DNA of 6,626 nucleotides, taken from the NCBI GenBank assembly GCA_946886375.1, contig CAMPIL010000208.1, forward strand, positions 1-6,626. The letters run 5' to 3'. Origin of the DNA: an uncultured Phycisphaerales bacterium. Lineage in GTDB: Bacteria; Planctomycetota; Phycisphaerae; Phycisphaerales; SM1A02. The notes beneath the pieces were generated by a model. The model did not search any database, was not told the DNA's origin, and worked only from the letters and a program-made list of their open reading frames with translations. Shown one piece after another: positions 1-6,626 of the stretch (positions within the stretch are counted from its first letter, which is position 1; every line of letters begins with the position of its first letter). The translations under genes and the position numbers were made by a program.

Positions 1-1742
1 GCCAGGTACGGCCCGAGCATCCCGCCGAAGAACACCGTGAACGCCAGCAGGCATGCCACCGGAAAATTCAGGAATGTCGCGCAACTGATTCCCAGCGCAG
101 CGAGAAAGACCAGTTTGATCCAGATTGTCAGCATGGCTCGGAAAAAATTGCCTTCGAACGACGCGACCTGATAAAGAAGTTCAAAACTGTCTTCTTCAAA
201 ATTGATTGCCCCCCCGCCGTCGCGCGGCGTGAGGTTGTGGATCGAAACCTTCAGCGTGCCATCATCGCGGATGATCGAAGCGGGGATGGGGAACGAATGC
301 GAAATGCTGGGCACGAACGTGGATTTCCTTCTGAGGTTGGGGTCGTCGTTGAAAACGAATCCCGCGTCAAAAGTCTTGTGCTCATCGTCGGCAAGAATGT
401 AGAACTTGTAGCGCAGCGTCAGCGTCGCGCCCAATCGCTTGGCCTCCTTGAGGCCGCTGAACACGTATTCGCGGTAGCCGCCAACCGGAACCGACCGAAG
501 GCCGGCGGTGAACGCTGTCTTGATCTTCTGCTCAAGTTCACGCCTGGTGCGGGGAGGGATATTCTCCAGCTTCGACAACTGCGGATCATTCTCGATCACT
601 TCGTTGAAGCGCTCGCGAAGGTCCTCAGGCGTCATTGTCTGGTAATCGGGCTTGCCGCCGATTCTCGCTGTGAGCACTTCATCGCGGACAGCGAGCAAAT
701 CCATCTGCCCCGCCTCGCTGTTCTCCACCGGCAGGGAACGCATGTACTGCACGAAGGCAAACGTGGAGATGCCCGCCACGGTGACGATGACCAGGTTCAA
801 CATCGCCACGCCCAGCCATTTGCCCAGGAGATAATTCCAGCGGGCCACCGGCTTGGTCATGAGTTGCCAGATTTGACGATCGCGAATCTCAAACGCCACC
901 GTCGCGCAGGAGAAAAACAGCGTCATGACTGCAGCCACGGCAAACGTGAGTCCGAGGCTTGTACTGATAAACGTCTGAATGCGAAACCGCAGCGGCGACT
1001 CGGGATCGAGCATCAGCGGCAGCATCGGCAGCGCGCCGAGCAAAACGATGATGAACACCAGCCCAATGCCGCGACGCGACGCCTCTTTGATGACGGTGTG
1101 CCCGACCGCCGGAATCTGGTGCGGCTGACGAAGCAGCAGCAGCGAAACCTGCGACAGCAGCAAAAACGTAAACGTCAGCACGCCAATGCCGGCTACACCG
1201 AGCATCAACTGCTGCTGATCGAGCATCAAACAGACGACGACCGGCACCGCGGTGGCGATCAGCGTCAAGACAAATTGCAGCGTCAGCGACAGCCCCACAA
1301 TCAGCATCAGCCATGCGGTGCATGCGATGGCGAGAATCAACGCGGTTGCCGGCTCATCCAGCAGCCAGCCGGGCGCCCAATGCGGCCTCTGTTCCTGCAA
1401 CAGGCTCTCCACCAGCGCGCCCACGCGAATGATTTGGCCGTCCTCATCAAACAGCGGAATGCGCGGCGTGAGAAATTCCGGCCCGCCATAACGTCGATTG
1501 TTGACGAAGACCTCACCGGTGTTCATCAGGCTGATGGCGTGTTCATCGCCGCGCTCAACGCTTTGATTGCTCAATGCTGCGAAAAGAGATTGCCGCTGTG
1601 CGTCGATGTCATGACTCGTCCAGAGCAGCGAGCCGAAGAACCCCACGCACGCCGTCAGCGCGATGACACCCACGATGATGCGGAACCATCGGGTCTTCTG
1701 CATGCGGTCAAGCCACCGATAAAGGGCGATGAGCGGCCACAT
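1..1742 (-). CDS. ABC-2 type transporter permease, 3' end beyond window
   Basis: This is the membrane subunit expected to pair with the ATPase encoded just upstream. The frame is open for 580 codons from the ATG at 1742-1740 to the window edge, so the C-terminus is missing. Hydrophobic segments by eye lie near residues 21-41, 132-154, 157-174, 181-204, 225-245, 260-284, 312-331, 537-556 and 559 onward. After the sixth comes a motif typical of ABC-2 permeases: FEIRDRQIW (284-292), then TKPVARWNYLLGKWLG (296-311), which in this family lies on the cytoplasmic side near the ATPase contact. Two long hydrophilic stretches, about 43-130 and 336-535, are predicted to be extracytoplasmic. The second is helical and charged in its first part and looks beta-rich afterwards. 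The start sits two bases after the ATPase stop (TGAACATG), with a GAGG at 1752-1755 placed nine bases upstream. The family call is firm; substrate and direction are not readable, although ABC-2 systems are usually exporters. Confidence 0.88.
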   Translation of the reverse strand, partial: MWPLIALYRWLDRMQKTRWFRIIVGVIALTACVGFFGSLLWTSHDIDAQRQSLFAALSNQSVERGDEHAISLMNTGEVFVNNRRYGGPEFLTPRIPLFDEDGQIIRVGALVESLLQEQRPHWAPGWLLDEPATALILAIACTAWLMLIVGLSLTLQFVLTLIATAVPVVVCLMLDQQQLMLGVAGIGVLTFTFLLLSQVSLLLLRQPHQIPAVGHTVIKEASRRGIGLVFIIVLLGALPMLPLMLDPESPLRFRIQTFISTSLGLTFAVAAVMTLFFSCATVAFEIRDRQIWQLMTKPVARWNYLLGKWLGVAMLNLVIVTVAGISTFAFVQYMRSLPVENSEAGQMDLLAVRDEVLTARIGGKPDYQTMTPEDLRERFNEVIENDPQLSKLENIPPRTRRELEQKIKTAFTAGLRSVPVGGYREYVFSGLKEAKRLGATLTLRYKFYILADDEHKTFDAGFVFNDDPNLRRKSTFVPSISHSFPIPASIIRDDGTLKVSIHNLTPRDGGGAINFEEDSFELLYQVASFEGNFFRAMLTIWIKLVFLAALGISCATFLNFPVACLLAFTVFFGGMLGPYL

Positions 1743-1744
1743 GT

Positions 1745-2944
1745 TCAGGCGCCTCGCTGGGGCTTGTCTGAGCCGTCGTCGCCGAGCAGCGATCGAATGA
1801 TCGAATCATCAACATCTTTAGGCGCCGCCGGCGGCGGCGCGGCAGGCCGTGACGGCTGCACCTGCTCGGGCGCGTCTCCCTTCACAAGCCGTTCAAGCAC
1901 ATCGTCCCGGACGCCATCGTGCTCAGGCTTGTTCGCCGGTTCAAGCACAGCGCGGGAGACGCCTGGCGGGGTCTGTTCCCGAAGCAATGAATCAATCAGC
2001 GCTTCGCCCTGCGAAGTTTCGGCGCGCAGGAACGCGGCAGTCCCGCTGCCTTCCAGCGCCCCCGATGTGGCGACCTGCTCAAGGCGGGCCCGCTCGACAA
2101 TGTCCATGAACAACTGCTCAAGGCGCTGCCGCGGCGCGGTCACCTTGTCGATCGCCTTGCCTTCGCTTTCGCGGATGACCTGCTCGATGCGCGAGATGGT
2201 GGATTCCTGGAGCCGCGGCGTCTGGATCACTGTGCGCTCCATGTCGCTGAGCAGTTCATCCGCGGTGCCCTGAGCGCGAATCTTTCCGCCGTACAGCACC
2301 ACCATGCGATCGCAGACGTCTTCCACGTCGGCGAGCAGGTGAGAACTCAGCAAAATCGTCTTGCCTCGGCGGCCGAGTTCCAGAAGCAGGTCCTTGACCT
2401 GGCGCGTGCCAATGGGATCAAGTCCCGACGTCGGTTCATCGAGAATCAGAAAATCAGGATCGTTGATGAGCGCCTGCGCCAGCCCGACGCGGCGCGTCAT
2501 GCCCTTGGAGAATTCGCCGATCGGCCGATGCGCGACTTGCGACAGGCCGATCATGTCGAGCAGCTCATCGGTGCGGCGGCGGCGGGTGCGCGCATCAAGC
2601 CCGAACAACTTGCCGTAATAGTCCAGTGTTTCCCGCGGGTTCAAGAATCGGTACAGGTACGACTCTTCGGGCAGAAAGCCGATGTGCTTTTTGATGGCCA
2701 CGTCCGTGGGCTGCCTGCCAAAGACCGTCAGCCTGCCACCGGTCTTGTGCAGCAAACCAAGGATCATCTTGATGATGGTGCTTTTGCCCGATCCGTTGGG
2801 GCCGAGCAGCCCGAAGATTTCGTGCGCGCGAATCTCCAGATCGACATTGTCCACGGCCCGCGCCTTGGTGCGGAGCCAGAAGTCCTTGAAGACTTTGGTC
2901 AGGCCGACTGCCTCAACAACCAGTGAATCCGCGTTCTGCACCAT
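1745..2944 (-). CDS. ABC-2 transporter ATPase with long C-terminal extension
   Basis: This is the ATP-hydrolysing subunit of an ABC exporter, 399 residues, cytoplasmic and membrane-associated through its permease. Motifs in order: Walker A GPNGSGKST (48-56); Q-loop region IGFLPEESYLY (88-98), with Glu93 where many ABC ATPases carry Gln; signature FSKGM (145-149, a variant of LSGGQ); Walker B FLILDEP (165-171) with Glu170 as the catalytic base; D-loop SGLD (173-176); H-loop His202 in LLSSHLL. The ATPase domain with its usual C-terminal helix (RLEQLFMDIVERAR, 274-287) accounts for about 290 residues. The remaining 110 form an extra tail with a Pro/Ala run at 367-375 and an acidic end. The gene begins 15 bases after the preceding SPFH gene, with only a weak GGA-type ribosome site. 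All catalytic motifs look intact. The close relationship is with CcmA/NatA/YtrB-like ATPases that serve ABC-2 permeases. Confidence 0.95.
   Translation of the reverse strand: MVQNADSLVVEAVGLTKVFKDFWLRTKARAVDNVDLEIRAHEIFGLLGPNGSGKSTIIKMILGLLHKTGGRLTVFGRQPTDVAIKKHIGFLPEESYLYRFLNPRETLDYYGKLFGLDARTRRRRTDELLDMIGLSQVAHRPIGEFSKGMTRRVGLAQALINDPDFLILDEPTSGLDPIGTRQVKDLLLELGRRGKTILLSSHLLADVEDVCDRMVVLYGGKIRAQGTADELLSDMERTVIQTPRLQESTISRIEQVIRESEGKAIDKVTAPRQRLEQLFMDIVERARLEQVATSGALEGSGTAAFLRAETSQGEALIDSLLREQTPPGVSRAVLEPANKPEHDGVRDDVLERLVKGDAPEQVQPSRPAAPPPAAPKDVDDSIIRSLLGDDGSDKPQRGA
1752..1755 (-). promoter_or_regulatory. Shine-Dalgarno site of the permease gene
   Basis: Minus-strand GAGG lies nine bases before the ATG at 1742-1740 and inside the last codons of the ATPase gene. 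It supports this start over the next in-frame ATG (residue 14) and fits coupled translation of ATPase and permease. Confidence 0.5.
1822..1840. repeat. GC-only inverted repeat inside the ATPase gene
   Basis: The 19 bases consist only of G and C and are self-complementary: 8-base arms (gcgccgcc / ggcggcgc) around a 3-base loop. It falls in the codons for the Ala-Pro run at residues 368-374 of the ATPase. Because CCG/GCG codon runs pair with one another, the symmetry may be only a by-product of codon use. No T-run follows on either strand, so it is not a terminator. It lies about 80 bases before the permease start and could at most affect message structure there. Confidence 0.4.
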
Positions 2945-2959
2945 GTGTGATTTCCACGC

Positions 2960-4450
2960 TCAGCGGGGTACGCCCAAGGGCACAGCCTTGCCGTTTTCGA
3001 TCTTCAATTGGCGACCGGCCTTTCCGATCGACATGTCGCTGGCGCGCTCGATGTACGACCGCCCGTCCATTGCCTTCATATTGGTTTCGCGCTCCTTGCG
3101 CGCGATGACCGCCTTGCGGCGGATTTCCTGGATCGTCGTTGAGCCGGCGATGCCGATCGTGATGGACATCAGCGGATCGGGCACGTACAGCACTTCCGCG
3201 TCGGGCTGGGAAATAAGTTTGGCGTACATCCGCAGCCATTGCTCGCGCACCATGAGCATGGGATTGCTTCGATACGCCGGAAGCAGGCTGGAGAAGCGCC
3301 GATACTCGTTTCCGAGCGTCGATTCAATCTGCGACTGGAACGCCTTCGCGGATTGAATGATCTGCGAGACATCGCCGTCATTCTCATCGAGTTTGGCGTT
3401 AATCGCCGCCAGCAGCGATGCGGCTTCAGTCTCGTTGTTGCGCTCCAGCGAATCTTCGTACTGTTCGATGAGCGCGTTCAACTCGGTGTAATCCTTGCCG
3501 GCCACGCGATTGAGCGTTTCATTGGCGCGCTGGCGAGCCCGTTCAATGGATGCGGCGGCGGCGACTCGGGCTTCCTGCAGATCGCCCAGCGCCTTTTTAA
3601 TGCCCAGCGGCGCATAGGCGTCCTGCACCTGAACATGCGTGAGTTGGATGCCGCATCTGAGTCCGTCAAGCACCTGCTGCGCATTGTTCTGAATGCGGCC
3701 GCGAATGTCCTCGGTCTGGTCAATCATCTCCTGCAAGCTCGCGCCTGCAACCACGTGAATGGCCGCCCGCTGCAATGCCAGGCGAACCAAACGGTCGGCG
3801 TCGCGAGTCTTGTCGTCGTCGTTGATCCGTCGCACGAAATCCCCGGCCTGATCGATCGCATAGCGCGCCGACAGCTTCAGGTGTGCCAAGTCGCCATCAC
3901 GCGTGAGCAGCGAACCATCGATCCCCGGCGCCAGAGGCGAGCGGAGGTCAGCCTGCTCGAGCATCTGCTCGTGCGTCAGATTGCCACGGATGCGCGGTGC
4001 GAAGGCGTCGGTCAATTCCACCGTGCGGTTCTCAGCCTGAAACAGGATGAACTCGCCGATGGGGTATGGAAAGAAACTGAACTTCAATCCCGGGTGGAGC
4101 GCTTCGGAACCGTCTTCCGGAACGATCTTGCCCCAGACTGTCTTGACGCCGCTTTCGCCGTCATCAACAGTCTGAAAACCCGAGGCGAGAAACAGCACGA
4201 CCAGCACAAGAATCACCGCCTGCAGGACACGGAAACTCAATCGCAGTGCATCGGCCAGCGACTGGTTGGCCGGGTCCATGGCGTCGCGCATGGCGGCTTC
4301 AGCGCCGGGCGTGGAATCCACGATGAATCGTGCTGACGCAGCGCGGCGCGGCGCATCATCGTCAACCTCCGGCTCCTGGCCAAAGGGCGTCTCGCCCATG
4401 CCGGGCGGCAATGAATCATCATCTTCGCGAGGATGATTGACATCAGCCAT
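2960..4450 (-). CDS. HflK-like SPFH/band 7 membrane protein
   Basis: This membrane scaffold protein of the SPFH superfamily has 496 residues. The N-terminal 73 residues are polar and acidic, a cytosolic tail like that of HflK. One anchor follows at about 74-91 (LQAVILVLVVLFLASGF). The SPFH domain covers about 92-290, with GVKTVWGKIV (101-110), HPGLKFSFFPYPIGEF (119-134) and LLTRDGDLAHLKLSARYAI (181-199), which match the usual HflK pattern of a PGL turn, a T-x-D-G strand and a YxI strand. An insert of about 30 residues (150-180) separates the two parts. A long charged, Ala/Gln-rich helical region covers about 285-380, then the HflK-type motif AYRSNPMLMVRE (392-403) and LYVPDP (421-426). The last 70 residues extend beyond E. 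coli HflK (419 aa). The start is fixed by GGAGGT eight bases upstream, two bases after the preceding stop. By topology the SPFH domain should be periplasmic. Family is clear; a role with FtsH is not shown. Confidence 0.88.
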   Translation of the reverse strand: MADVNHPREDDDSLPPGMGETPFGQEPEVDDDAPRRAASARFIVDSTPGAEAAMRDAMDPANQSLADALRLSFRVLQAVILVLVVLFLASGFQTVDDGESGVKTVWGKIVPEDGSEALHPGLKFSFFPYPIGEFILFQAENRTVELTDAFAPRIRGNLTHEQMLEQADLRSPLAPGIDGSLLTRDGDLAHLKLSARYAIDQAGDFVRRINDDDKTRDADRLVRLALQRAAIHVVAGASLQEMIDQTEDIRGRIQNNAQQVLDGLRCGIQLTHVQVQDAYAPLGIKKALGDLQEARVAAAASIERARQRANETLNRVAGKDYTELNALIEQYEDSLERNNETEAASLLAAINAKLDENDGDVSQIIQSAKAFQSQIESTLGNEYRRFSSLLPAYRSNPMLMVREQWLRMYAKLISQPDAEVLYVPDPLMSITIGIAGSTTIQEIRRKAVIARKERETNMKAMDGRSYIERASDMSIGKAGRQLKIENGKAVPLGVPR

Positions 4451-4452
4451 GA

Positions 4453-5493
4453 TCAGGAACCTCCGGAAGGATTGGAGCGCGAAGCTGACGGCGATTGTGC
4501 ATCGTCCTGCTTTTCCGGCGCCTGCTCACTCGACGTGGCTTGCACGGGCTGATCTGCGGAGATGCGCCCGCCCTCCGCCACCGGCTGGGGAATGCCGCGG
4601 CTGTCCGTGGATGTGTCGAGTCGCAGAAGGTGAAACGGGGCGAATGCCGTCGGCACGACAAATGTCGTCTGCTCAGAAAGACTGGCCTCAAGGGTATCCA
4701 GCCATGCCAGGAAAATCGCCAATCCCTGATCCTGTCCCATCAATTCCAGATATTTTGCCGCATCCTTGTTGCCTGCAGCGCGAATCTCCTCCGCATGCTG
4801 ATTCGCGAACGCGTGAATCTTTTCCGCTTGCAACTTGGCTCGCGATTCGATGCCGGACGCCTCGGCGTCGCCCTTGTATCGCTCGGCCTGCGAGAGATAC
4901 TCGCGCGTCGCCTGCATGCGCTGCAGCACCGCCGTCGTCGTCTTGCCGGGCAGCACCAGTTGCTCGATGCCCACGCTCACAGGCTCGATGCCCGTGGCGG
5001 TCAGGCCGGACAATTCACTCATGATCGATTGCTCAGCGGTATCGATGCGGCTGTTGGGGCCGATCAGGTCGTCGAACTTGTAGCGGCTCAAGCCGGTGAT
5101 CAGCGCCGTTCGCAGTTGATCAGTGAGCCACTGGTTGGCTTCGTCAATGCCGCCGGGATACCGCGTGAAGAACGTGAACGGCCCGTCATCGACCTTCGTG
5201 TTCACCTGCCATAGCAGAAACGCGCGGACCATGACCTGCTGGCCGTCGGTGGTGAGAATCGTTTCCAGCGGCGATTCGCGGAGCTGCAGCCGCGTATCCA
5301 CCGTCGTGATCTTGTCAGCGAACAGGGGCAGGCGGAACTTCAAGCCCGGCTCGCGCTCGATGCTGCTGGAATCCGCGCGTCCAAACCGCGTGCGGATGGC
5401 GACTTCATTGTAATTGACCGTGTAGGTCATGCTGAACACCAGCAGCACGATCAGCAGCACCACCCCGATGAATATGGCCATTGACTTGTTCAT
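4453..5493 (-). CDS. hflC: HflC-like SPFH/band 7 membrane protein
   Basis: This 346-residue SPFH protein is close in length to E. coli HflC (334 aa). A very short N-terminus leads into one membrane anchor at about 6-22 (AIFIGVVLLIVLLVFSM), so the rest should face the periplasm. The SPFH domain follows: NYNEVAIRTRFGRA (27-40), EPGLKFRLPLFADKI (48-62), TTDGQQVMVRAFLLWQV (81-97) and GIEPVSVGIEQLVLP (168-182). Next come the HflC-type helix QRMQATREYLSQAERYKGDA (191-210) and GNKDAAKYLELM (241-252), matching the GDAEAAK region of HflC. The last 50 residues are Ser/Pro/Gln-rich and probably disordered. The start overlaps the preceding gene's stop by four bases (ATGA); the nearest purine-rich site (AAGAGG, 5507-5512) is 13 bases away, so coupled initiation is likely. 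The symbol marks family resemblance; orthology to the FtsH partner is not established, as no ftsH lies in the window. Confidence 0.88.
   Translation of the reverse strand: MNKSMAIFIGVVLLIVLLVFSMTYTVNYNEVAIRTRFGRADSSSIEREPGLKFRLPLFADKITTVDTRLQLRESPLETILTTDGQQVMVRAFLLWQVNTKVDDGPFTFFTRYPGGIDEANQWLTDQLRTALITGLSRYKFDDLIGPNSRIDTAEQSIMSELSGLTATGIEPVSVGIEQLVLPGKTTTAVLQRMQATREYLSQAERYKGDAEASGIESRAKLQAEKIHAFANQHAEEIRAAGNKDAAKYLELMGQDQGLAIFLAWLDTLEASLSEQTTFVVPTAFAPFHLLRLDTSTDSRGIPQPVAEGGRISADQPVQATSSEQAPEKQDDAQSPSASRSNPSGGS
4459..4464 (-). promoter_or_regulatory. Strong Shine-Dalgarno site of the HflK-like gene
   Basis: Minus-strand GGAGGT lies eight bases before the ATG at 4450-4448 and within the last codons of the HflC-like gene. 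It is the best ribosome site in the window. It fixes the start of the 496-residue protein and suggests that this subunit is translated efficiently in its own right, besides coupling to the upstream stop at 4455-4453. Confidence 0.75.
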
Positions 5494-6626
5494 TGCTGTT
5501 TCTTTTCCTCTTCACTGGCGCCGGCGAATTCGTGAAGCGACGAGATCTTCTTCAGATCGACGTCGATGCCCACCTGCGACGGATCGATCGCGATGATGTA
5601 TTTGTCCATCACCGGGAGCCATTGCTTGTACACCTTCATGGTCTCGCGCTGACGGTACAGTTCAGGCGCGGCCCTGTACGCGGCCAGTTGGCTCTGCACG
5701 CGGTCGGCCTGGGCGCGTTTGCTCATCAACGTGATCCAGCGGTCTGTCTTCGCGTTGTCGATTTCCTGCGCCGCCATGCCCGCGCCGGCCACGAGCAAGT
5801 CAACCGTGTGCTGGCGCTGAAGGATCGCCTGCTCGGCGTCCGCGCCGAGTTCCGCCTTCAACCGGTCGTACTCATTGATTGCAGCCAGCACCTGGTCCAC
5901 AATCGCCGCGTTCCCCAGATAAAACGTCAGGCGATTGAACACGTCGCGACGGACCTGCGCGATCCGCTGCCGACGCGCCTGCACGCTCACGTTCAGTTCC
6001 TCAAACGAGGGCGCGGAACTGCCCGACGGCCGCAGCATCGGCAGGTTCACCGCCGTCACCTGAACGCCCGCGTTGTGCCGGTCAAATGACTCCTGAATGT
6101 TCTTCCGCAGGTCGTCGGCCAGTCGTGTTCGCCCCGGCGAGAGCACTTCATCCAGCGAATACCGCGAGAAATGCCTGCTGATTTCCGCCAGGGCCAGCGC
6201 CTTCAGGGTCCGCTCACGGTCCGACAACGACTGCCGCCGCGCGATGGATTCGGTGCCGAACTGCAGATACTCCAGCAATCCGTTTTCGTTGTCCTGATCG
6301 ATCGTCTTGATGCGGTACTGCAAGGTGATCTCTGCATCGACCAGCGAATAGAAGTTGCTCACCACCGTCGCCGCCTTGTCTTCAACCGAGGGCTGAGTCG
6401 TAGCCGCAACGACGCTCCCATCTACCACGTTGGAGGCTTCGACGACATTCACGCCGCCAGCCTGCTCGCGCGCCGCCGCGGGACTGCCCACGATGAACGA
6501 GTCGATCGTGCCTTCAGCCTTGGGCGGATCGACCGAATCCCATGAGTACACGCGCCGCTCAACGGGGCGGTCAAGTTGATCCACCACTTTCGTCGTCAGG
6601 TGAAGGTTGCGCAGACGGGTCACATC
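5490..6626 (-). CDS. HflK-type SPFH/band 7 protein, 5' end beyond window
   Basis: The frame is open to the right window edge and the visible 378 residues begin inside an SPFH domain, so the true start, any N-terminal tail and any membrane anchor lie outside. The GTG at 6623 is not a credible start. Residues are numbered from the first visible codon. The strand VERRVYSWDSVDPP (22-35) is followed by an Ala/Val/Gln-rich stretch (about 36-86), then SLVDAEITLQYRIK (94-107), which corresponds to the HflK strand that ends in VQYRI. The second SPFH part includes AGVQVTAVNLP (186-196). A long helical region, about 207-315, follows. The motif AYRAAPELYRQRETMKVY (316-333) and IIAIDP (344-349) is shared with the HflK-like protein encoded at 2960-4450, so the two are likely paralogues. 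The tail is short and charged (EEEKKQQ). Its stop overlaps the start of the HflC-like gene as ATGA, which places it first of the five visible operon genes. Confidence 0.85.
   Translation of the reverse strand, partial: DVTRLRNLHLTTKVVDQLDRPVERRVYSWDSVDPPKAEGTIDSFIVGSPAAAREQAGGVNVVEASNVVDGSVVAATTQPSVEDKAATVVSNFYSLVDAEITLQYRIKTIDQDNENGLLEYLQFGTESIARRQSLSDRERTLKALALAEISRHFSRYSLDEVLSPGRTRLADDLRKNIQESFDRHNAGVQVTAVNLPMLRPSGSSAPSFEELNVSVQARRQRIAQVRRDVFNRLTFYLGNAAIVDQVLAAINEYDRLKAELGADAEQAILQRQHTVDLLVAGAGMAAQEIDNAKTDRWITLMSKRAQADRVQSQLAAYRAAPELYRQRETMKVYKQWLPVMDKYIIAIDPSQVGIDVDLKKISSLHEFAGASEEEKKQQ

Noticed and set aside
889..1323. A 144-codon open frame on the minus strand
   Set aside because: It overlaps the permease in another frame. 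The permease frame has clear membrane segments and the TKPVARWNYLLGKWLG motif, while this frame gives an Ala/Arg/Asp-rich product.
1822..1840. The GC-only hairpin as a transcription terminator
   Set aside because: It lies within the ATPase coding region, has no following T-run on either strand, and is explained by Ala/Pro codon use.
237..2273. A 678-codon open frame on the plus strand
   Set aside because: It runs antisense across both the permease and the ATPase, whose motifs are unmistakable. Its product is dominated by Arg, Gln, His and Asp without any recognisable motif, as expected for the mirror of GC-rich coding DNA.
2945..2959. The 15-base gap between the HflK-like gene and the ATPase gene as a promoter or operator site
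   Set aside because: It is too short for a promoter and shows no inverted repeat beyond chance. It holds at most a weak ribosome site.
3239..4336. A 365-codon open frame on the plus strand
   Set aside because: It lies entirely antisense to the HflK-like gene and its product has no coherent domain or membrane pattern. It is a composition-driven shadow.
6621..6623. GTG as the start of the first SPFH gene
   Set aside because: The frame is open to the edge at 6626, no ribosome site can be seen, and the protein would begin in the middle of an SPFH domain. The gene is treated as truncated by the window.

Overview
The window is a densely packed, GC-rich bacterial locus in which every gene lies on the minus strand, so transcription runs from position 6626 towards position 1. 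Five reading frames fill almost all of it, and both end genes run off the window. The largest non-coding gap is 15 bases. No RNA gene, mobile element, CRISPR array, promoter or terminator is visible. The protein style (HflK/HflC-type SPFH proteins with Ala/Pro/Gln-rich tails next to an ABC-2 exporter) suggests a Planctomycetota genome, possibly the Phycisphaerae side. That placement is an inference from gene style and composition, not from a marker gene.

In transcription order: (1) 6626-5490, an SPFH/band 7 protein of HflK type that lacks its N-terminus because the window ends. (2) 5493-4453, a complete HflC-like SPFH protein with an N-terminal membrane anchor. (3) 4450-2960, a complete HflK-like SPFH protein with a cytosolic N-terminal tail, one membrane anchor, a long helical region and a C-terminal extension. 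(4) 2944-1745, an ABC-2 exporter ATPase with an unusual C-terminal extension of about 110 residues. (5) 1742-1, an ABC-2 type permease with two large extracytoplasmic segments, cut at its C-terminus by the window edge. It is an open frame that reaches the edge without a stop and must be read directly from the minus strand.

The spacing indicates one operon with translational coupling: an ATGA overlap between genes 1 and 2, two bases between 2 and 3 with a strong GGAGGT ribosome site, 15 bases between 3 and 4, and two bases between 4 and 5. HflK and HflC of Escherichia coli build an SPFH cage in the periplasm around the FtsH protease. Here three SPFH subunits are linked to an ABC-2 exporter, and no FtsH is seen inside the window. 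The most interesting hypothesis is a three-component SPFH membrane scaffold or cage that houses or regulates an ABC-2 exporter with large extracytoplasmic domains. The transported substrate cannot be read from the sequence.
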